From Sphingomonas palmae (GTDB taxonomy: Bacteria > Pseudomonadota > Alphaproteobacteria > Sphingomonadales > Sphingomonadaceae), in contig NZ_FNZZ01000001.1 of assembly GCF_900109565.1 (NCBI RefSeq), positions 744,001 to 808,000 of the forward strand: a stretch of DNA of 64,000 nt, given 5' to 3'. The position numbers and the translations under genes are program-made. Under the pieces are notes generated by a model. It did no database searches. It was not told where the DNA came from and saw only the letters and a program-made list of their open reading frames with translations. Below are positions 17,681-26,384 of this stretch, one piece after another (position 1 is the stretch's first letter; the number at the start of each line of letters is the position of its first letter).

Positions 17681-17953
17681 GTGATTCCGGAAGGCACCAA
17701 CGAGATCGAGAAGACGCTGCGCGCGGTGCTGGCCGACGTGCTGAGCCTCTCGCCCGAGCGCGTCGCCACCTTCACGCCCGAGACCGGGCTGTTCGGTTCG
17801 TTGCCCGAACTCGATTCGATGGCGGTCGCGGGCGTGCTGACCGAACTCGAGGATCGGCTCGGCATCGTGATTGAGGATGACGAGGTCGACGGCGAGATGC
17901 TGGAAACCTTTGGTGCGCTCACCACCTTCGCCCAGACCAAGGTCCTAAACTGA
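17681..17953 (+). CDS. Acyl carrier protein, XrtA-associated
   Basis: 90 residues from GTG 17681, with GGGAGAG about 7 bases upstream as Shine-Dalgarno. Ser46 in ELDSMAVA is the phosphopantetheine attachment site, in the classic four-helix carrier fold (acidic, DDEVDGE before helix 3). It is not the FabF-linked housekeeping ACP; its position opposite the acyl ligase makes it the probable acceptor of the activated acid. Its stop overlaps the coding frame of the next hydrolase. Confidence 0.88.
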   Translation: MIPEGTNEIEKTLRAVLADVLSLSPERVATFTPETGLFGSLPELDSMAVAGVLTELEDRLGIVIEDDEVDGEMLETFGALTTFAQTKVLN

Positions 17954-18000
17954 GCGACCTGCGCTTCGTCGATTATCACTGGCGCGGCGGCCGCGAGGCG

Positions 18001-18597
18001 ATGCTGCGCATGGGGCCGGACGAGGGTCCGACGATCCTCTCCTTTCCCGCCCTGTTCGAGGAAGCGAACCGTACACGCGCGATCCTCGTCCGCGTCCTGC
18101 GACGGTTGGCGCAGGCAGGCTGGTCGGTCGCGCTGCCCGACCTGCCCGGACAAGGCGAGAGCACGACACCCGTTGTTGAGGTGGACTTGGCTGCGTGGCG
18201 CGAGGCAGCCGTCGCTGCGGCCGGGGTGCTCTCGTCACCGAGCCACGTCGTCGCGATCCGCGCCGGTGCGCTGGTCGACGCGGATGTCGCAGCGGCGAGC
18301 CGCTGGTACTGGTCGCCGATCACGGGTGAGGAGCAGGTACGCGAACTCACCCGTCAGCGCGCACTCGGCGACGGCGACGGCTACGCCGGGAACGACCTCT
18401 CCGACGCGTTGCTCGCGCAGTTGCGCGATGCGCAGCCGACAATCACCCCGCCGCCGCGCGTCGTCCGCATGGAAAGAGATCCCCGCCTCGCCGACCGGAA
18501 GGTCGCCGGCGCCGCGCCGTGGCGCGCGAGCGAGCCGTCGTGCGATCCGATGCTCGTCGCATCACTCGCCAACGACATCGCGGAGTGGCTCGCATGA
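18001..18597 (+). CDS. Alpha/beta hydrolase-like protein (hydrolase 2 type), XrtA-associated
   Basis: 198 residues from ATG 18001. The frame stays open upstream to a CTG at 17950 that overlaps the ACP stop (CTGA) and would add 17 sensible residues (SDLRFVDYHWRGGRE), so the true start may be CTG. FPALFEEANRTR and LPDLPGQGES match exosortase-associated hydrolases, but at about 198-215 residues it is shorter than the usual 260-odd. No G-x-S-x-G elbow is present: the equivalent region reads VVAIRAGALV. It may be catalytically altered or a pseudo-hydrolase. Confidence 0.72.
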   Translation: MLRMGPDEGPTILSFPALFEEANRTRAILVRVLRRLAQAGWSVALPDLPGQGESTTPVVEVDLAAWREAAVAAAGVLSSPSHVVAIRAGALVDADVAAASRWYWSPITGEEQVRELTRQRALGDGDGYAGNDLSDALLAQLRDAQPTITPPPRVVRMERDPRLADRKVAGAAPWRASEPSCDPMLVASLANDIAEWLA

Positions 18598-18715
18598 ATT
18601 CACACACCCGCCGAACGCCGATTCCAAGCTTGGTAGTTGAATGGCGCAGCGCATCAGTACGTTACTACGTGTTGATGGGACTCGGCGTCAGCTGCCATCC
18701 CGGCATCAAGGCATC

Positions 18716-19489
18716 ATGCGCTGCCTGATCAGCTTCCGCTGCGCCGACGCGATGCTCGCCGGCACGCTCGACACGGGCGACGCGACCACCGGGTTGCTGA
18801 TCGTCTCCGGCGGCAACGAGGTGCGTCACGGCGCGCATCGCGGCATGGCGATGCTCGCGCAACGTCTGGCCTCGCGCGGGACGCCGGTGTTCCGCTACGA
18901 TCGCCGCGGTATCGGCGACTCGGAGGGTGACAATCGCGGCTTCGCTCACGCGGGCGACGATCTGCGCGCCGCCGCCGCCGCCTTCCGCCAAGCCGCGCCA
19001 CACGTCACTCGTCTCTACGCCTTCGGCAATTGCGATGCGGCGACGCTGCTCGCGCTGGAGGGGCGCAGTGCGGAAATCGAGCGGGTGCTGCTCGCCAATC
19101 CGTGGACGATCGAGCAGGCCGACGACCTGCCCCCCGCCGCAGCGATCCGCGCGGGCTACGCGCAGCAGCTGCGTGACCCGGCGGAATGGCGTCGACTGCT
19201 CGGCGGCGGTATCAATATCGACAAGGTGTTCAAAGGCTTATGGAAAATCGCTCGCACACGATCACAGCCGAACACCCTGGCAACGAAGGTGACGACCGCG
19301 ATCGCTCAATGGGGCGACGCCGCAACAGTGCTGCTCGCGCGAGACGACAACACGGCGCGCGCCTTCGCCGACGCGGCGCGCTCGCATGATTTTCAAACGC
19401 TAACGATCGACACGTCGTCGCACAGCTTCGCGCGCGCCGCCGACAAGCAGGCGCTCGCCGAGATCATCACGCGCTGGCTGGACGCTTGA
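18716..19489 (+). CDS. Alpha/beta hydrolase (hydrolase 1 type), XrtA-associated
   Basis: 257 residues from ATG 18716, chosen because MRCLISFRCADAMLAGTL matches the usual start of the family; a start at 18641 is open but adds an unlikely Arg-rich tail. VFRYDRRGIGDSEG is the strand and turn around the oxyanion loop. The nucleophile elbow reads AFGNCDAAT, which places Cys106 where serine usually sits. Asp and His partners are plausible near the C-terminus (SSHSF). It may release a product from the carrier protein. It converges on trxB with 6 bases between stops. Confidence 0.82.
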   Translation: MRCLISFRCADAMLAGTLDTGDATTGLLIVSGGNEVRHGAHRGMAMLAQRLASRGTPVFRYDRRGIGDSEGDNRGFAHAGDDLRAAAAAFRQAAPHVTRLYAFGNCDAATLLALEGRSAEIERVLLANPWTIEQADDLPPAAAIRAGYAQQLRDPAEWRRLLGGGINIDKVFKGLWKIARTRSQPNTLATKVTTAIAQWGDAATVLLARDDNTARAFADAARSHDFQTLTIDTSSHSFARAADKQALAEIITRWLDA

Positions 19490-19495
19490 GCGGCG

Positions 19496-20464
19496 TTATT
19501 CCGCCGCTTCCTTGAACTCCTCGAACTCGACCGCCGCCAGGAAGCGCTCGGCGTCGAGCGCGGCCATGCAGCCGGTGCCCGCCGCGGTGACCGCCTGCCG
19601 GTACGACTTGTCCATCACGTCGCCGCACGCGAACACGCCCGCGACGCTCGTCTTGGTGGTGCCGGTCTCGACCGCGATATAGCCGTCGTCGTCGAGTGCG
19701 AGATGCCCGCGGAACAGCTCGGTCGCGGGATGATGCCCGATCGCGACGAACCCGCCGTCGACCGGGATGCGCGAATGCTCGCCCGTCTGCGTGTCCTCCA
19801 ACTCGAGCGCGACTAGGCCAGCGTTGCCGCCGCCGTCGACGAACTCGCGCACTTCCTTGTTCCACAGCACCTTGATCGACGGGTGCGCGTGCAACCGCTC
19901 CTGCAGGATGCGCTCGGCACGAAGCGAGTCGCGACGGTGGATCAGCGTCACATCGTCCGAGTGGTTGGTGAGGTACAGCGCCTCCTCGACTGCGGTATTG
20001 CCGCCGCCGATCACCGCCACCTTCTTGCCGCGATAGAAGAAGCCGTCGCAGGTCGCGCACGCGCTGACGCCCTTGCCCTTCATCGCGTCCTCGCTGTCGA
20101 GGCCGAGCCACTTCGCCTGCGCGCCGGTCGCGATCACCAGAACCTCGCCCTCGTACACGTCGCCGCCATCGCCTATCAGGCGGAACGGCCGTGTCGACAG
20201 GTCGACCTGTACGATCGTGTCCCACATCATGCGCGTGCCGACGTGCTCGGCCTGTTTCTGCATCTGCTCCATCAGCCACGGACCCTGGATCACGTCGGCG
20301 AAGCCAGGATAATTCTCGACGTCGGTGGTGGTGGTCAGCTGGCCGCCCGGCTGGATGCCCTGCACCACGATCGGCTTCATGCCGGCGCGCGCGGCGTAGA
20401 TAGCGGCGGTCAGCCCGGCCGGGCCCGAGCCGAGCACGAGCATGCGAGTCGAATGTGTCGTCAT
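19496..20464 (-). CDS. trxB: Thioredoxin-disulfide reductase
   Basis: A 322-residue FAD/NADPH flavoprotein. The FAD-binding GSGPAGLTAAIYAARAG lies at 12-28, the redox pair is Cys136/Cys139 in CATCDGFF, the NADPH-binding motif GGGNTAVEEAL follows, and the C-terminal FAD motif is GVFACGDVMD. It reduces thioredoxin with NADPH in the cytoplasm. Length and motifs are standard. It is transcribed away from the aminopeptidase gene across a 93-base divergent spacer (20465-20557) in which I see no clear promoter. Confidence 0.95.
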   Translation of the reverse strand: MTTHSTRMLVLGSGPAGLTAAIYAARAGMKPIVVQGIQPGGQLTTTTDVENYPGFADVIQGPWLMEQMQKQAEHVGTRMMWDTIVQVDLSTRPFRLIGDGGDVYEGEVLVIATGAQAKWLGLDSEDAMKGKGVSACATCDGFFYRGKKVAVIGGGNTAVEEALYLTNHSDDVTLIHRRDSLRAERILQERLHAHPSIKVLWNKEVREFVDGGGNAGLVALELEDTQTGEHSRIPVDGGFVAIGHHPATELFRGHLALDDDGYIAVETGTTKTSVAGVFACGDVMDKSYRQAVTAAGTGCMAALDAERFLAAVEFEEFKEAAE

Positions 20465-20557
20465 GGGTCGCGATGTAGGGCGCGCCGCGCGGCTTGGAAA
20501 CTATCGGCCGCGACAGCTTCGTTGCGTGCATCCCCAAGTCCTGCTTTGGTCGCGCGC

Positions 20558-21946
20558 ATGACCGACTTCACCTTCCTGCTCCAGCCCGACCGCGGCCAGC
20601 CCGCGCGCGACATCCACGTCGTCCACCCCGACACGTATGAGGCATGGGCGGCCGAGCAGGGGCCGCGGATACGCGCCGCGCTCGCCGCCAATCGCGTCAC
20701 CGGAAAACCCGGCAACCGCGCGATGCTGCCTGGCGAGGACGCGGACGATTGGTCGATGCTGCTGATCTGCAACGAGAGCCTTGACTCGCCGTGGCGCATC
20801 GCTTCGCTGGGCGATGGTCTGCCGGAGGGGACCTACCGTCTGGCGGGCAATGCGCCGGTCGGTGCGGCGGCGCTCGGCTGGTTGCTCGCTCAGCACCGCT
20901 TCACCCGTTATCGCAAGAGCGAGCCGGCGCCGCACCGCGTGCTGCTGACGGACGATCACGCCGGGATCGAGCAGACTGTACGCCTCGCGCGCGCTACCGC
21001 CTACCTGCGCGATCTGGTCGACACAGGCGCGAACGACATGGGCCCGGCCGAGTTGCAGGCCGAAGCCGCCGCGCTCGCCGACCGCCACTCGGCCACGCTT
21101 GCAGTGACGACGGGCGACGCGCTCAAGACCGGTTACCCGATGATCCACGCGGTCGGCCGCGCCGCCGCCGAGCACCGCGCGCCGCGCCTGATCGAACTCG
21201 AATGGGGCGACGCCAGCCACCCGCGCGTCGCGATCGTCGGCAAGGGCGTGTGCTTCGATTCGGGTGGGCTCGACATCAAGCCCTCGGCCGGCATGCGGTT
21301 GATGAAGAAGGACATGGGCGGCGCCGCACACGCGCTGGCGCTCGCCAGCGTCGTCATGCAGGCGGGATTGCCGATCCGCCTTCACCTCCTGATCCCCGCG
21401 GTCGAGAATGCGATCTCCGCCGATGCTTTCCGCCCCGGCGACGTGCTGCCGACGCGCAAGGGCGTGAGCGTGGAGAACACCAACACCGACGCGGAGGGAC
21501 GCCTGATCCTCGCCGACGCGCTGACCAAGGCGGGTGAGAGCGATCCCGCGCTCATCATCGACTTCGCGACGCTGACCGGTGCTGCGCGTGTCGCGCTCGG
21601 GCCTGACCTCCCGGCGACCTTCGTCAACGACGACGCGCTCGCCGCCGACCTGTTCGCCGCCGCCGACGCGGTCAAGGATCCGCTGTGGCGCCTGCCCTTG
21701 TGGGACGGATACGACGACATGCTAAAATCGGACGTCGCCGACATGGTCAACGCGCCCGATGGTGGCTTCGCGGGTGCGGTCACCGCGGCCCTATTCCTGC
21801 GTCGCTTCGTGGACGCGGGCACGCCGTGGGCGCACCTCGACACGTTCGCGTGGCGCCCGGCGGCGAAGCCGGGTCGTCCGAAGGGCGGCGAGGCGTACGG
21901 CCTGCGCGCCGCGTTCGAGCTGCTGCGCCGCCGCTACCCCGCCTGA
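20558..21946 (+). CDS. M17 family leucyl aminopeptidase
   Basis: 462 residues from ATG 20558. The C-terminal catalytic domain holds the two-metal site of M17 peptidases: GKGVCFDSGGLDIK (Lys229, Asp234), KKDMGGAAH and the signature NTDAEGRL at 309-316. The N-terminal 150 residues are the diverged regulatory domain. It removes N-terminal amino acids from peptides in the cytoplasm. It converges on tpiA with 4 bases between stops. Confidence 0.93.
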   Translation: MTDFTFLLQPDRGQPARDIHVVHPDTYEAWAAEQGPRIRAALAANRVTGKPGNRAMLPGEDADDWSMLLICNESLDSPWRIASLGDGLPEGTYRLAGNAPVGAAALGWLLAQHRFTRYRKSEPAPHRVLLTDDHAGIEQTVRLARATAYLRDLVDTGANDMGPAELQAEAAALADRHSATLAVTTGDALKTGYPMIHAVGRAAAEHRAPRLIELEWGDASHPRVAIVGKGVCFDSGGLDIKPSAGMRLMKKDMGGAAHALALASVVMQAGLPIRLHLLIPAVENAISADAFRPGDVLPTRKGVSVENTNTDAEGRLILADALTKAGESDPALIIDFATLTGAARVALGPDLPATFVNDDALAADLFAAADAVKDPLWRLPLWDGYDDMLKSDVADMVNAPDGGFAGAVTAALFLRRFVDAGTPWAHLDTFAWRPAAKPGRPKGGEAYGLRAAFELLRRRYPA

Positions 21947-21950
21947 GGCG

Positions 21951-22691
21951 TCAATTTGCCGCGGCGATGATCGGCACGAACTTCGCCGCGGTCAGGCTGG
22001 CACCACCGACCAGCGCGCCGTCGACGTCGGCGACGTGGAGCAGCTCGCGCGCATTGTCGGGCGTAACCGACCCGCCGTAGAGGATGCGCAAGCGGTCGGC
22101 TTCCTCACCGATCATCGCGCGCAGTTTCGCACGGATCGCGCCTTGCATCGCCGCGACATCAGCCGCGGTCGGCGTCCGCCCGGTACCGATTGCCCAAACG
22201 GGTTCGTAGGCGATCGCGCACCACTCGGCCGCGGCCCCATCCGGCAGCGATCCCGCGATCTGCGCGGTGACCACCGCCTCGGCCCGCCCCGCTTCACGCT
22301 CGTCCAGCGTTTCGCCGACGCAGACGATCGCGTTCAGGCCGTGGCGGTGCAGCGCCTCCGCCTTGGCCTTCACGTCGGCATCGCGCTCGCCCTGATCGGC
22401 GCGGCGCTCCGAGTGGCCGACGATCGAGAAGCGCGCGCCGGCTTCCTTGACCATCGCGGCGGAAACGCAGCCGGTATGCGCACCGTGGTCGGCGGCGTGA
22501 ACGTCCTCGGCGCCGATCGACAGCGCCGGCACGCGCGTCGCAGCAGGAGCGATCAGCGTCGCGGGCACCGCCACCGCCACGTCGATGCTCGTATGCGCCG
22601 CCGCTGCTTCCGCGATCGCGTCGAGCTCCGACAGCGCGGCATGGCTGCCGTTCATCTTCCAATTGCCCGCCACCAGTTTGCGCCGCGTCAT
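21951..22691 (-). CDS. tpiA: Triosephosphate isomerase
   Basis: 246 residues from ATG 22691, with a strong GGGGGAGGA Shine-Dalgarno sequence just upstream. Substrate-binding GNWKMNG lies at 9-15, catalytic His93 is in VGHSERR, and catalytic Glu163 is in AYEPVWAIGTG. It interconverts dihydroxyacetone phosphate and glyceraldehyde 3-phosphate. It is divergent from ppiD; the 150-base spacer 22692-22841 must hold both promoters. Confidence 0.96.
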   Translation of the reverse strand: MTRRKLVAGNWKMNGSHAALSELDAIAEAAAAHTSIDVAVAVPATLIAPAATRVPALSIGAEDVHAADHGAHTGCVSAAMVKEAGARFSIVGHSERRADQGERDADVKAKAEALHRHGLNAIVCVGETLDEREAGRAEAVVTAQIAGSLPDGAAAEWCAIAYEPVWAIGTGRTPTAADVAAMQGAIRAKLRAMIGEEADRLRILYGGSVTPDNARELLHVADVDGALVGGASLTAAKFVPIIAAAN

Positions 22692-22841
22692 GCCATCCTC
22701 CCCCTGATCCGATCTCGTTCGTTCGGCGCGATAGCCGCGGTTGCGCCGGTCCGCCATCACCGCTGCGCGTCGACGCGGCATTGCCTCCACGCGGAGCGGT
22801 GCCTAAAGCCGCCCGATCTTCGTCTCCACGGCTCCGGGTCC

Positions 22842-24788
22842 ATGCTCAGCTTCTTTCGCCGCATCGTCAATTCAAAGGCCGGCGTCGTCATCACGCTAGC
22901 GCTGCTCGGCATTATCGCCCTGTCGTTCGCGGCCGGTGACGTGACCGGGCTGTCGTCGGGCGGCGGCGGGCTGCTGGGCAACTCGGTCGTGACGGTCGGC
23001 AACTCGGGGATCACCGCCGCCGACGTGCGCAAGCGCGCGCAGGACGAGGTCCGCTTCGCGCAAACGCAGCAGCCCGGCTTCGACATGGCGCAGCTCATCG
23101 AGCTGGGCGGGATCGAGTCGATCATCGAGCGGCTGGCGAACGCGATCGGGCTGGAGAAGTTCGGCCATGACCAGGGCCTGCGCGTCAGCCGCGCGCTGAT
23201 CGGCAGCGAAATCAAGGCCATCCCCGCCTTCCAGGGGCCGACCGGCCAGTTCGACCAGCAGACCTATGAGCGGCTGATCGCGCAGCGCGGGCTGAACGAC
23301 GCGCAGGTGCAGGACGAATTCGCGCGCAGCATCATGACCCAGTTCCTCGTCACCCCGACGATCGGCGCGAGCCAGGTGTCGGAGAAGCTCACGCTTCCCT
23401 ACGCCTCCCTGCTGCTCGAGCGGCGCGAGGGCCAGATCGCGCTGATCCCCGCCGCGGCCGTCCCCACCGGCCCCGCACCGACCGACGCCGAGGTGCAGAA
23501 ATTCTACGCCAGCCACCTGCCGCGCTACACGGTGCCGGAACGCCGCGTGGTGCGCTACTCGGTCGTCACCCCCGACAGCGTCAAGGCGCAGGCGACGCCC
23601 ACCGACGCGGAAATCCAGCAGGCGTATAACGGCAACCGCGCCGCCTATCAGCCGCGCGAGCAGCGCACCGTCAGCATCGTCACCGTGCTCGATCAGAAAG
23701 CCGCCGACGCGCTCGCCGCGAAGGTGAAGTCGGGCACCGCGCTCGCCGCCGCCGCCCGCGCGTCGGGGCTGGAGCCGCGCACGATCGAGAAGGTCGAGAA
23801 GACCGCGCTCGCCACGCAGACCTCGGCCGCGGTCGCCGACGCGCTGTTCGCGGCGCAGAAGGGTGCGGTTGTCGGCCCGATCAAGGGCACGATCGGCTTC
23901 GTCGTGGCGCAGGTCGACGGCGTCACGCAGGTCGCCGGCCGCTCGCTGGCGCAGGCGCGCGACGAGATCGTCCAGACGCTGACCCGCAGCAAGACGACCG
24001 ACGCGCTGTCGCAGATGCAGAACAAGATCGACGACGCGCTGTCGGACAACGCCAACATCAACGAGGTCGCGTCGGATCAGAAGCTGGCGGTCTCGACGAC
24101 CAAGCCGCTGCTCGCCTCGGGCATCGATCCCGACGATGCCGCGACCAAACCTGATCCGCGCCTCGCCCCGATCATGCAGGCGGGCTTCGCCGCGGAGGAA
24201 GGCGACACGCCGACGATCGTCGCGCTCGGGACCGACGGCGGCTTCGCGGTGGTCGCGCTCGACCGCATCGTCCGTGCCGCACCGCGTCCGCTCGCGCAGG
24301 TCCGCGCACAGGTGGTGAAGGACGTGATCGCCGAGCGGCAGCGCAACGCTGCCAAGCAGATCGCGACGCAGGCGCTCGCCAAGCTCGACAAGGGCGCGAC
24401 GCTCGCGGCCGTGCTGTCGCAGACCGGCGTGCGCGGTCCGGCGCCGCAGCGGATCGACACGACCCGCGCGCAGCTGAACGCCGACCGCCGCGGCGTCGAG
24501 CCGACGCTGGCGCTGCTGTTCTCGATGAAGCAGGGCAGCGCCAAGATGCTGGCGGCGCCCAACAACATGGGCTGGCTGCTGATCAAGCTCGACCGCGTGA
24601 CGCCGGGCGATGCGAAAACCAAGCCGGGCGTGATCGCCGCGACGCGCGCCGACCTCGGTCGCGTGATCGGGCAAGAATATGCGCAGCAATTCACCCGCGC
24701 CGCGGTCGAAACGGTGGGCGTCAAGCGCAAGCCCGACGCGATTACCGAGCTGAAGCGCGAACTGGCGGGTCAGGGTGGCAACCAGTAA
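22842..24788 (+). CDS. ppiD: PpiD-like periplasmic peptidyl-prolyl isomerase
   Basis: 648 residues from ATG 22842. A short cytoplasmic start (MLSFFRRIVNSKAG) is followed by one transmembrane anchor (about 14-33), a SurA/PpiD-like N-terminal chaperone domain (about 45-230), a parvulin-like middle (about 230-380) and a repeat of the SurA-like fold at the C-terminus. It is anchored in the inner membrane and helps fold outer-membrane and exported proteins. It overlaps trpE by 14 bases, so trpE is co-transcribed with it. Confidence 0.9.
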   Translation: MLSFFRRIVNSKAGVVITLALLGIIALSFAAGDVTGLSSGGGGLLGNSVVTVGNSGITAADVRKRAQDEVRFAQTQQPGFDMAQLIELGGIESIIERLANAIGLEKFGHDQGLRVSRALIGSEIKAIPAFQGPTGQFDQQTYERLIAQRGLNDAQVQDEFARSIMTQFLVTPTIGASQVSEKLTLPYASLLLERREGQIALIPAAAVPTGPAPTDAEVQKFYASHLPRYTVPERRVVRYSVVTPDSVKAQATPTDAEIQQAYNGNRAAYQPREQRTVSIVTVLDQKAADALAAKVKSGTALAAAARASGLEPRTIEKVEKTALATQTSAAVADALFAAQKGAVVGPIKGTIGFVVAQVDGVTQVAGRSLAQARDEIVQTLTRSKTTDALSQMQNKIDDALSDNANINEVASDQKLAVSTTKPLLASGIDPDDAATKPDPRLAPIMQAGFAAEEGDTPTIVALGTDGGFAVVALDRIVRAAPRPLAQVRAQVVKDVIAERQRNAAKQIATQALAKLDKGATLAAVLSQTGVRGPAPQRIDTTRAQLNADRRGVEPTLALLFSMKQGSAKMLAAPNNMGWLLIKLDRVTPGDAKTKPGVIAATRADLGRVIGQEYAQQFTRAAVETVGVKRKPDAITELKRELAGQGGNQ

Positions 24789-26313
24789 CGCCGCCGGCGC
24801 GGGCGATGGGGCAGACGCCCCCGTCGATCCGCGGGTCGAACTCGCCGCTGGCCGCCCCGCGCTCGTCTGGCGGCGCCGCATCGCCGACACCGAGACGCCG
24901 GTCGCCGCCGCGCTCAAGCTGATCGAGCCGGGTCGCGGCGACTTCCTGCTCGAATCGGTTGAGGGCGGCGCGGTGCGCGGACGCTACAGCCTGCTTGGGC
25001 TCGCCCCCGACCTCGTCTTCCGTGCCGAAGGTAAGCAAGCCGCAATCAACGCACACTGGCTCGACGACCGCGACACGTTCGAGCCGTGCGGCAAGCCGAC
25101 GCTGGCGGCGCTGCGGGCACTGGTCGCCTCATGCCGCATGACGGTCGCGCCCGAGCTGCCGCGCGCGCTCGCCTGCCTCGTCGGCTATTTCGGCTACGAC
25201 ACGATCCGACTGGTCGAGCAGTTGCCTGATCCCAAGGTCGACGCGCTCGGCGTGCCCGACATGATGTTCGTGCGCCCGACCGTGATCCTGGTGTTCGATC
25301 GTCTCGCGGACGCGCTATTCCTCGTCGCGCCCGTCTGGCCCGATGTAGCGCGCACGCCCGAGGCGCTGATCGCCGCTGCCGAAGAGCGGCTCGACACGAC
25401 CGAGGCGCGGCTGGCGCACGCCGCGCTGCCGCCGCGCGTGCGCGCCGACGCGAGCGACATCACGCTTACCCCAACATTGCCCGCTGGCCGCTACGCCGAG
25501 ATGGTCGCGGCGGCGAAGGAATATATCTTCGCCGGCGACATCTTCCAGGTTGTGCTCGCGCAGCGCTTCACCGCGCCGTTCACCCTGCCCGCGTTCGAGC
25601 TCTACCGCGCACTCCGGCGGATCAACCCATCGCCGTTCCTCTACCATCTCGACTTGCCCGGCTTCTCGCTGACCGGATCGAGTCCCGAGATCCTCGTGCG
25701 CGCGCGCGACGGCGAGGTGACGATCCGCCCGATCGCGGGCACGCGTCCGCGAGGGCGCACCGCTGCGGAGGATGCCGCCAATCGTGCCTCGCTGCTCGAC
25801 GATCCGAAGGAGCGCGCCGAGCATCTGATGCTGCTCGACCTCGGCCGCAACGACGTCGGCCGCGTCGCGCAGGCGGGCAGCGTCACCGTGACCGACAGCT
25901 ACACGGTCGAATTCTACAGCCACGTGATGCACATCGTGTCGAACGTGGTCGGCCGGCTCGACCCCGCACACGACGGGGTCGACGCGCTGCTCGCAGGTTT
26001 CCCGGCCGGCACCGTCAGCGGCGCGCCCAAGGTACGCGCGTGCCAGATCATCGCGGAACTGGAGCCGGAGAAGCGCGGCGCCTACGCCGGCGGAGTCGGT
26101 TACTTCTCGCCCGACGGCAGCATGGACTCGTGCATCGTGCTGCGCACCGCGCTGGTGAAGGACGGTTTGATGCATGTCCAAGCGGGGGCGGGCATCGTCG
26201 CCGACAGCGATCCGACGTACGAACAGCGCGAGTGCGAGGCGAAATCGGGCGCGCTCCTCGCCGCCGCGCGCGAGGCGATCCGGCAGGCGAGCGAATCGGG
26301 GTTCGCGCAGTAA
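24775..26313 (+). CDS. trpE: Anthranilate synthase component I
   Basis: 512 residues from GTG 24775, inside the end of ppiD. The N-terminal regulatory domain has the feedback motif LLES (GDFLLESVEGG), where tryptophan binds. The chorismate-binding domain contains PSPFLYHLDLPGFSLTGSSP, IRPIAGTRPRGR, FPAGTVSGAPK and a C-terminal QAGAGIVADS. With TrpG it makes anthranilate from chorismate and glutamine. trpE is separated from trpGDC by a small exported-protein gene on the opposite strand. No leader peptide with Trp codons is possible because of the ppiD overlap. Confidence 0.95.
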   Translation: MATSNAAGAGDGADAPVDPRVELAAGRPALVWRRRIADTETPVAAALKLIEPGRGDFLLESVEGGAVRGRYSLLGLAPDLVFRAEGKQAAINAHWLDDRDTFEPCGKPTLAALRALVASCRMTVAPELPRALACLVGYFGYDTIRLVEQLPDPKVDALGVPDMMFVRPTVILVFDRLADALFLVAPVWPDVARTPEALIAAAEERLDTTEARLAHAALPPRVRADASDITLTPTLPAGRYAEMVAAAKEYIFAGDIFQVVLAQRFTAPFTLPAFELYRALRRINPSPFLYHLDLPGFSLTGSSPEILVRARDGEVTIRPIAGTRPRGRTAAEDAANRASLLDDPKERAEHLMLLDLGRNDVGRVAQAGSVTVTDSYTVEFYSHVMHIVSNVVGRLDPAHDGVDALLAGFPAGTVSGAPKVRACQIIAELEPEKRGAYAGGVGYFSPDGSMDSCIVLRTALVKDGLMHVQAGAGIVADSDPTYEQRECEAKSGALLAAAREAIRQASESGFAQ

Positions 26314-26334
26314 TCCAGTTGCGAGCCGACGACG

Positions 26335-26353
26335 CTCGAACCGGCCATTCGAG
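26335..26353. terminator. Short hairpin between trpE and a convergent gene
   Basis: CTCGAA at 26335-26340 pairs with TTCGAG at 26348-26353 around a 7-base loop, followed by an AT-rich ACTATTTA. It lies in the 71-base convergent gap between trpE and the gene at 26385-26840 and could terminate trpE transcripts. The stem is short, so confidence is low. Confidence 0.35.
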
Positions 26354-26384
26354 ACTATTTACCCGCGTCTGCCGATCCTGCGCC

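Noticed and set aside
18596..18631. EcoRI-type and HindIII-type sites 24 bases apart, as if from a cloning vector
   Set aside because: Single six-base sites occur by chance, no polylinker or vector sequence surrounds them, and the flanking frames continue normally.
18594..18728. 44-codon frame starting in an ATGA overlap after hydrolase 2
   Set aside because: No resemblance to any protein, no Shine-Dalgarno sequence and it ends inside the next gene's start; kept only as a comment on the gap.
22896..24917. 673-codon minus-strand frame opposite ppiD
   Set aside because: Antisense shadow of ppiD; low-complexity Arg/Asp/Gly repeats and no start signal.
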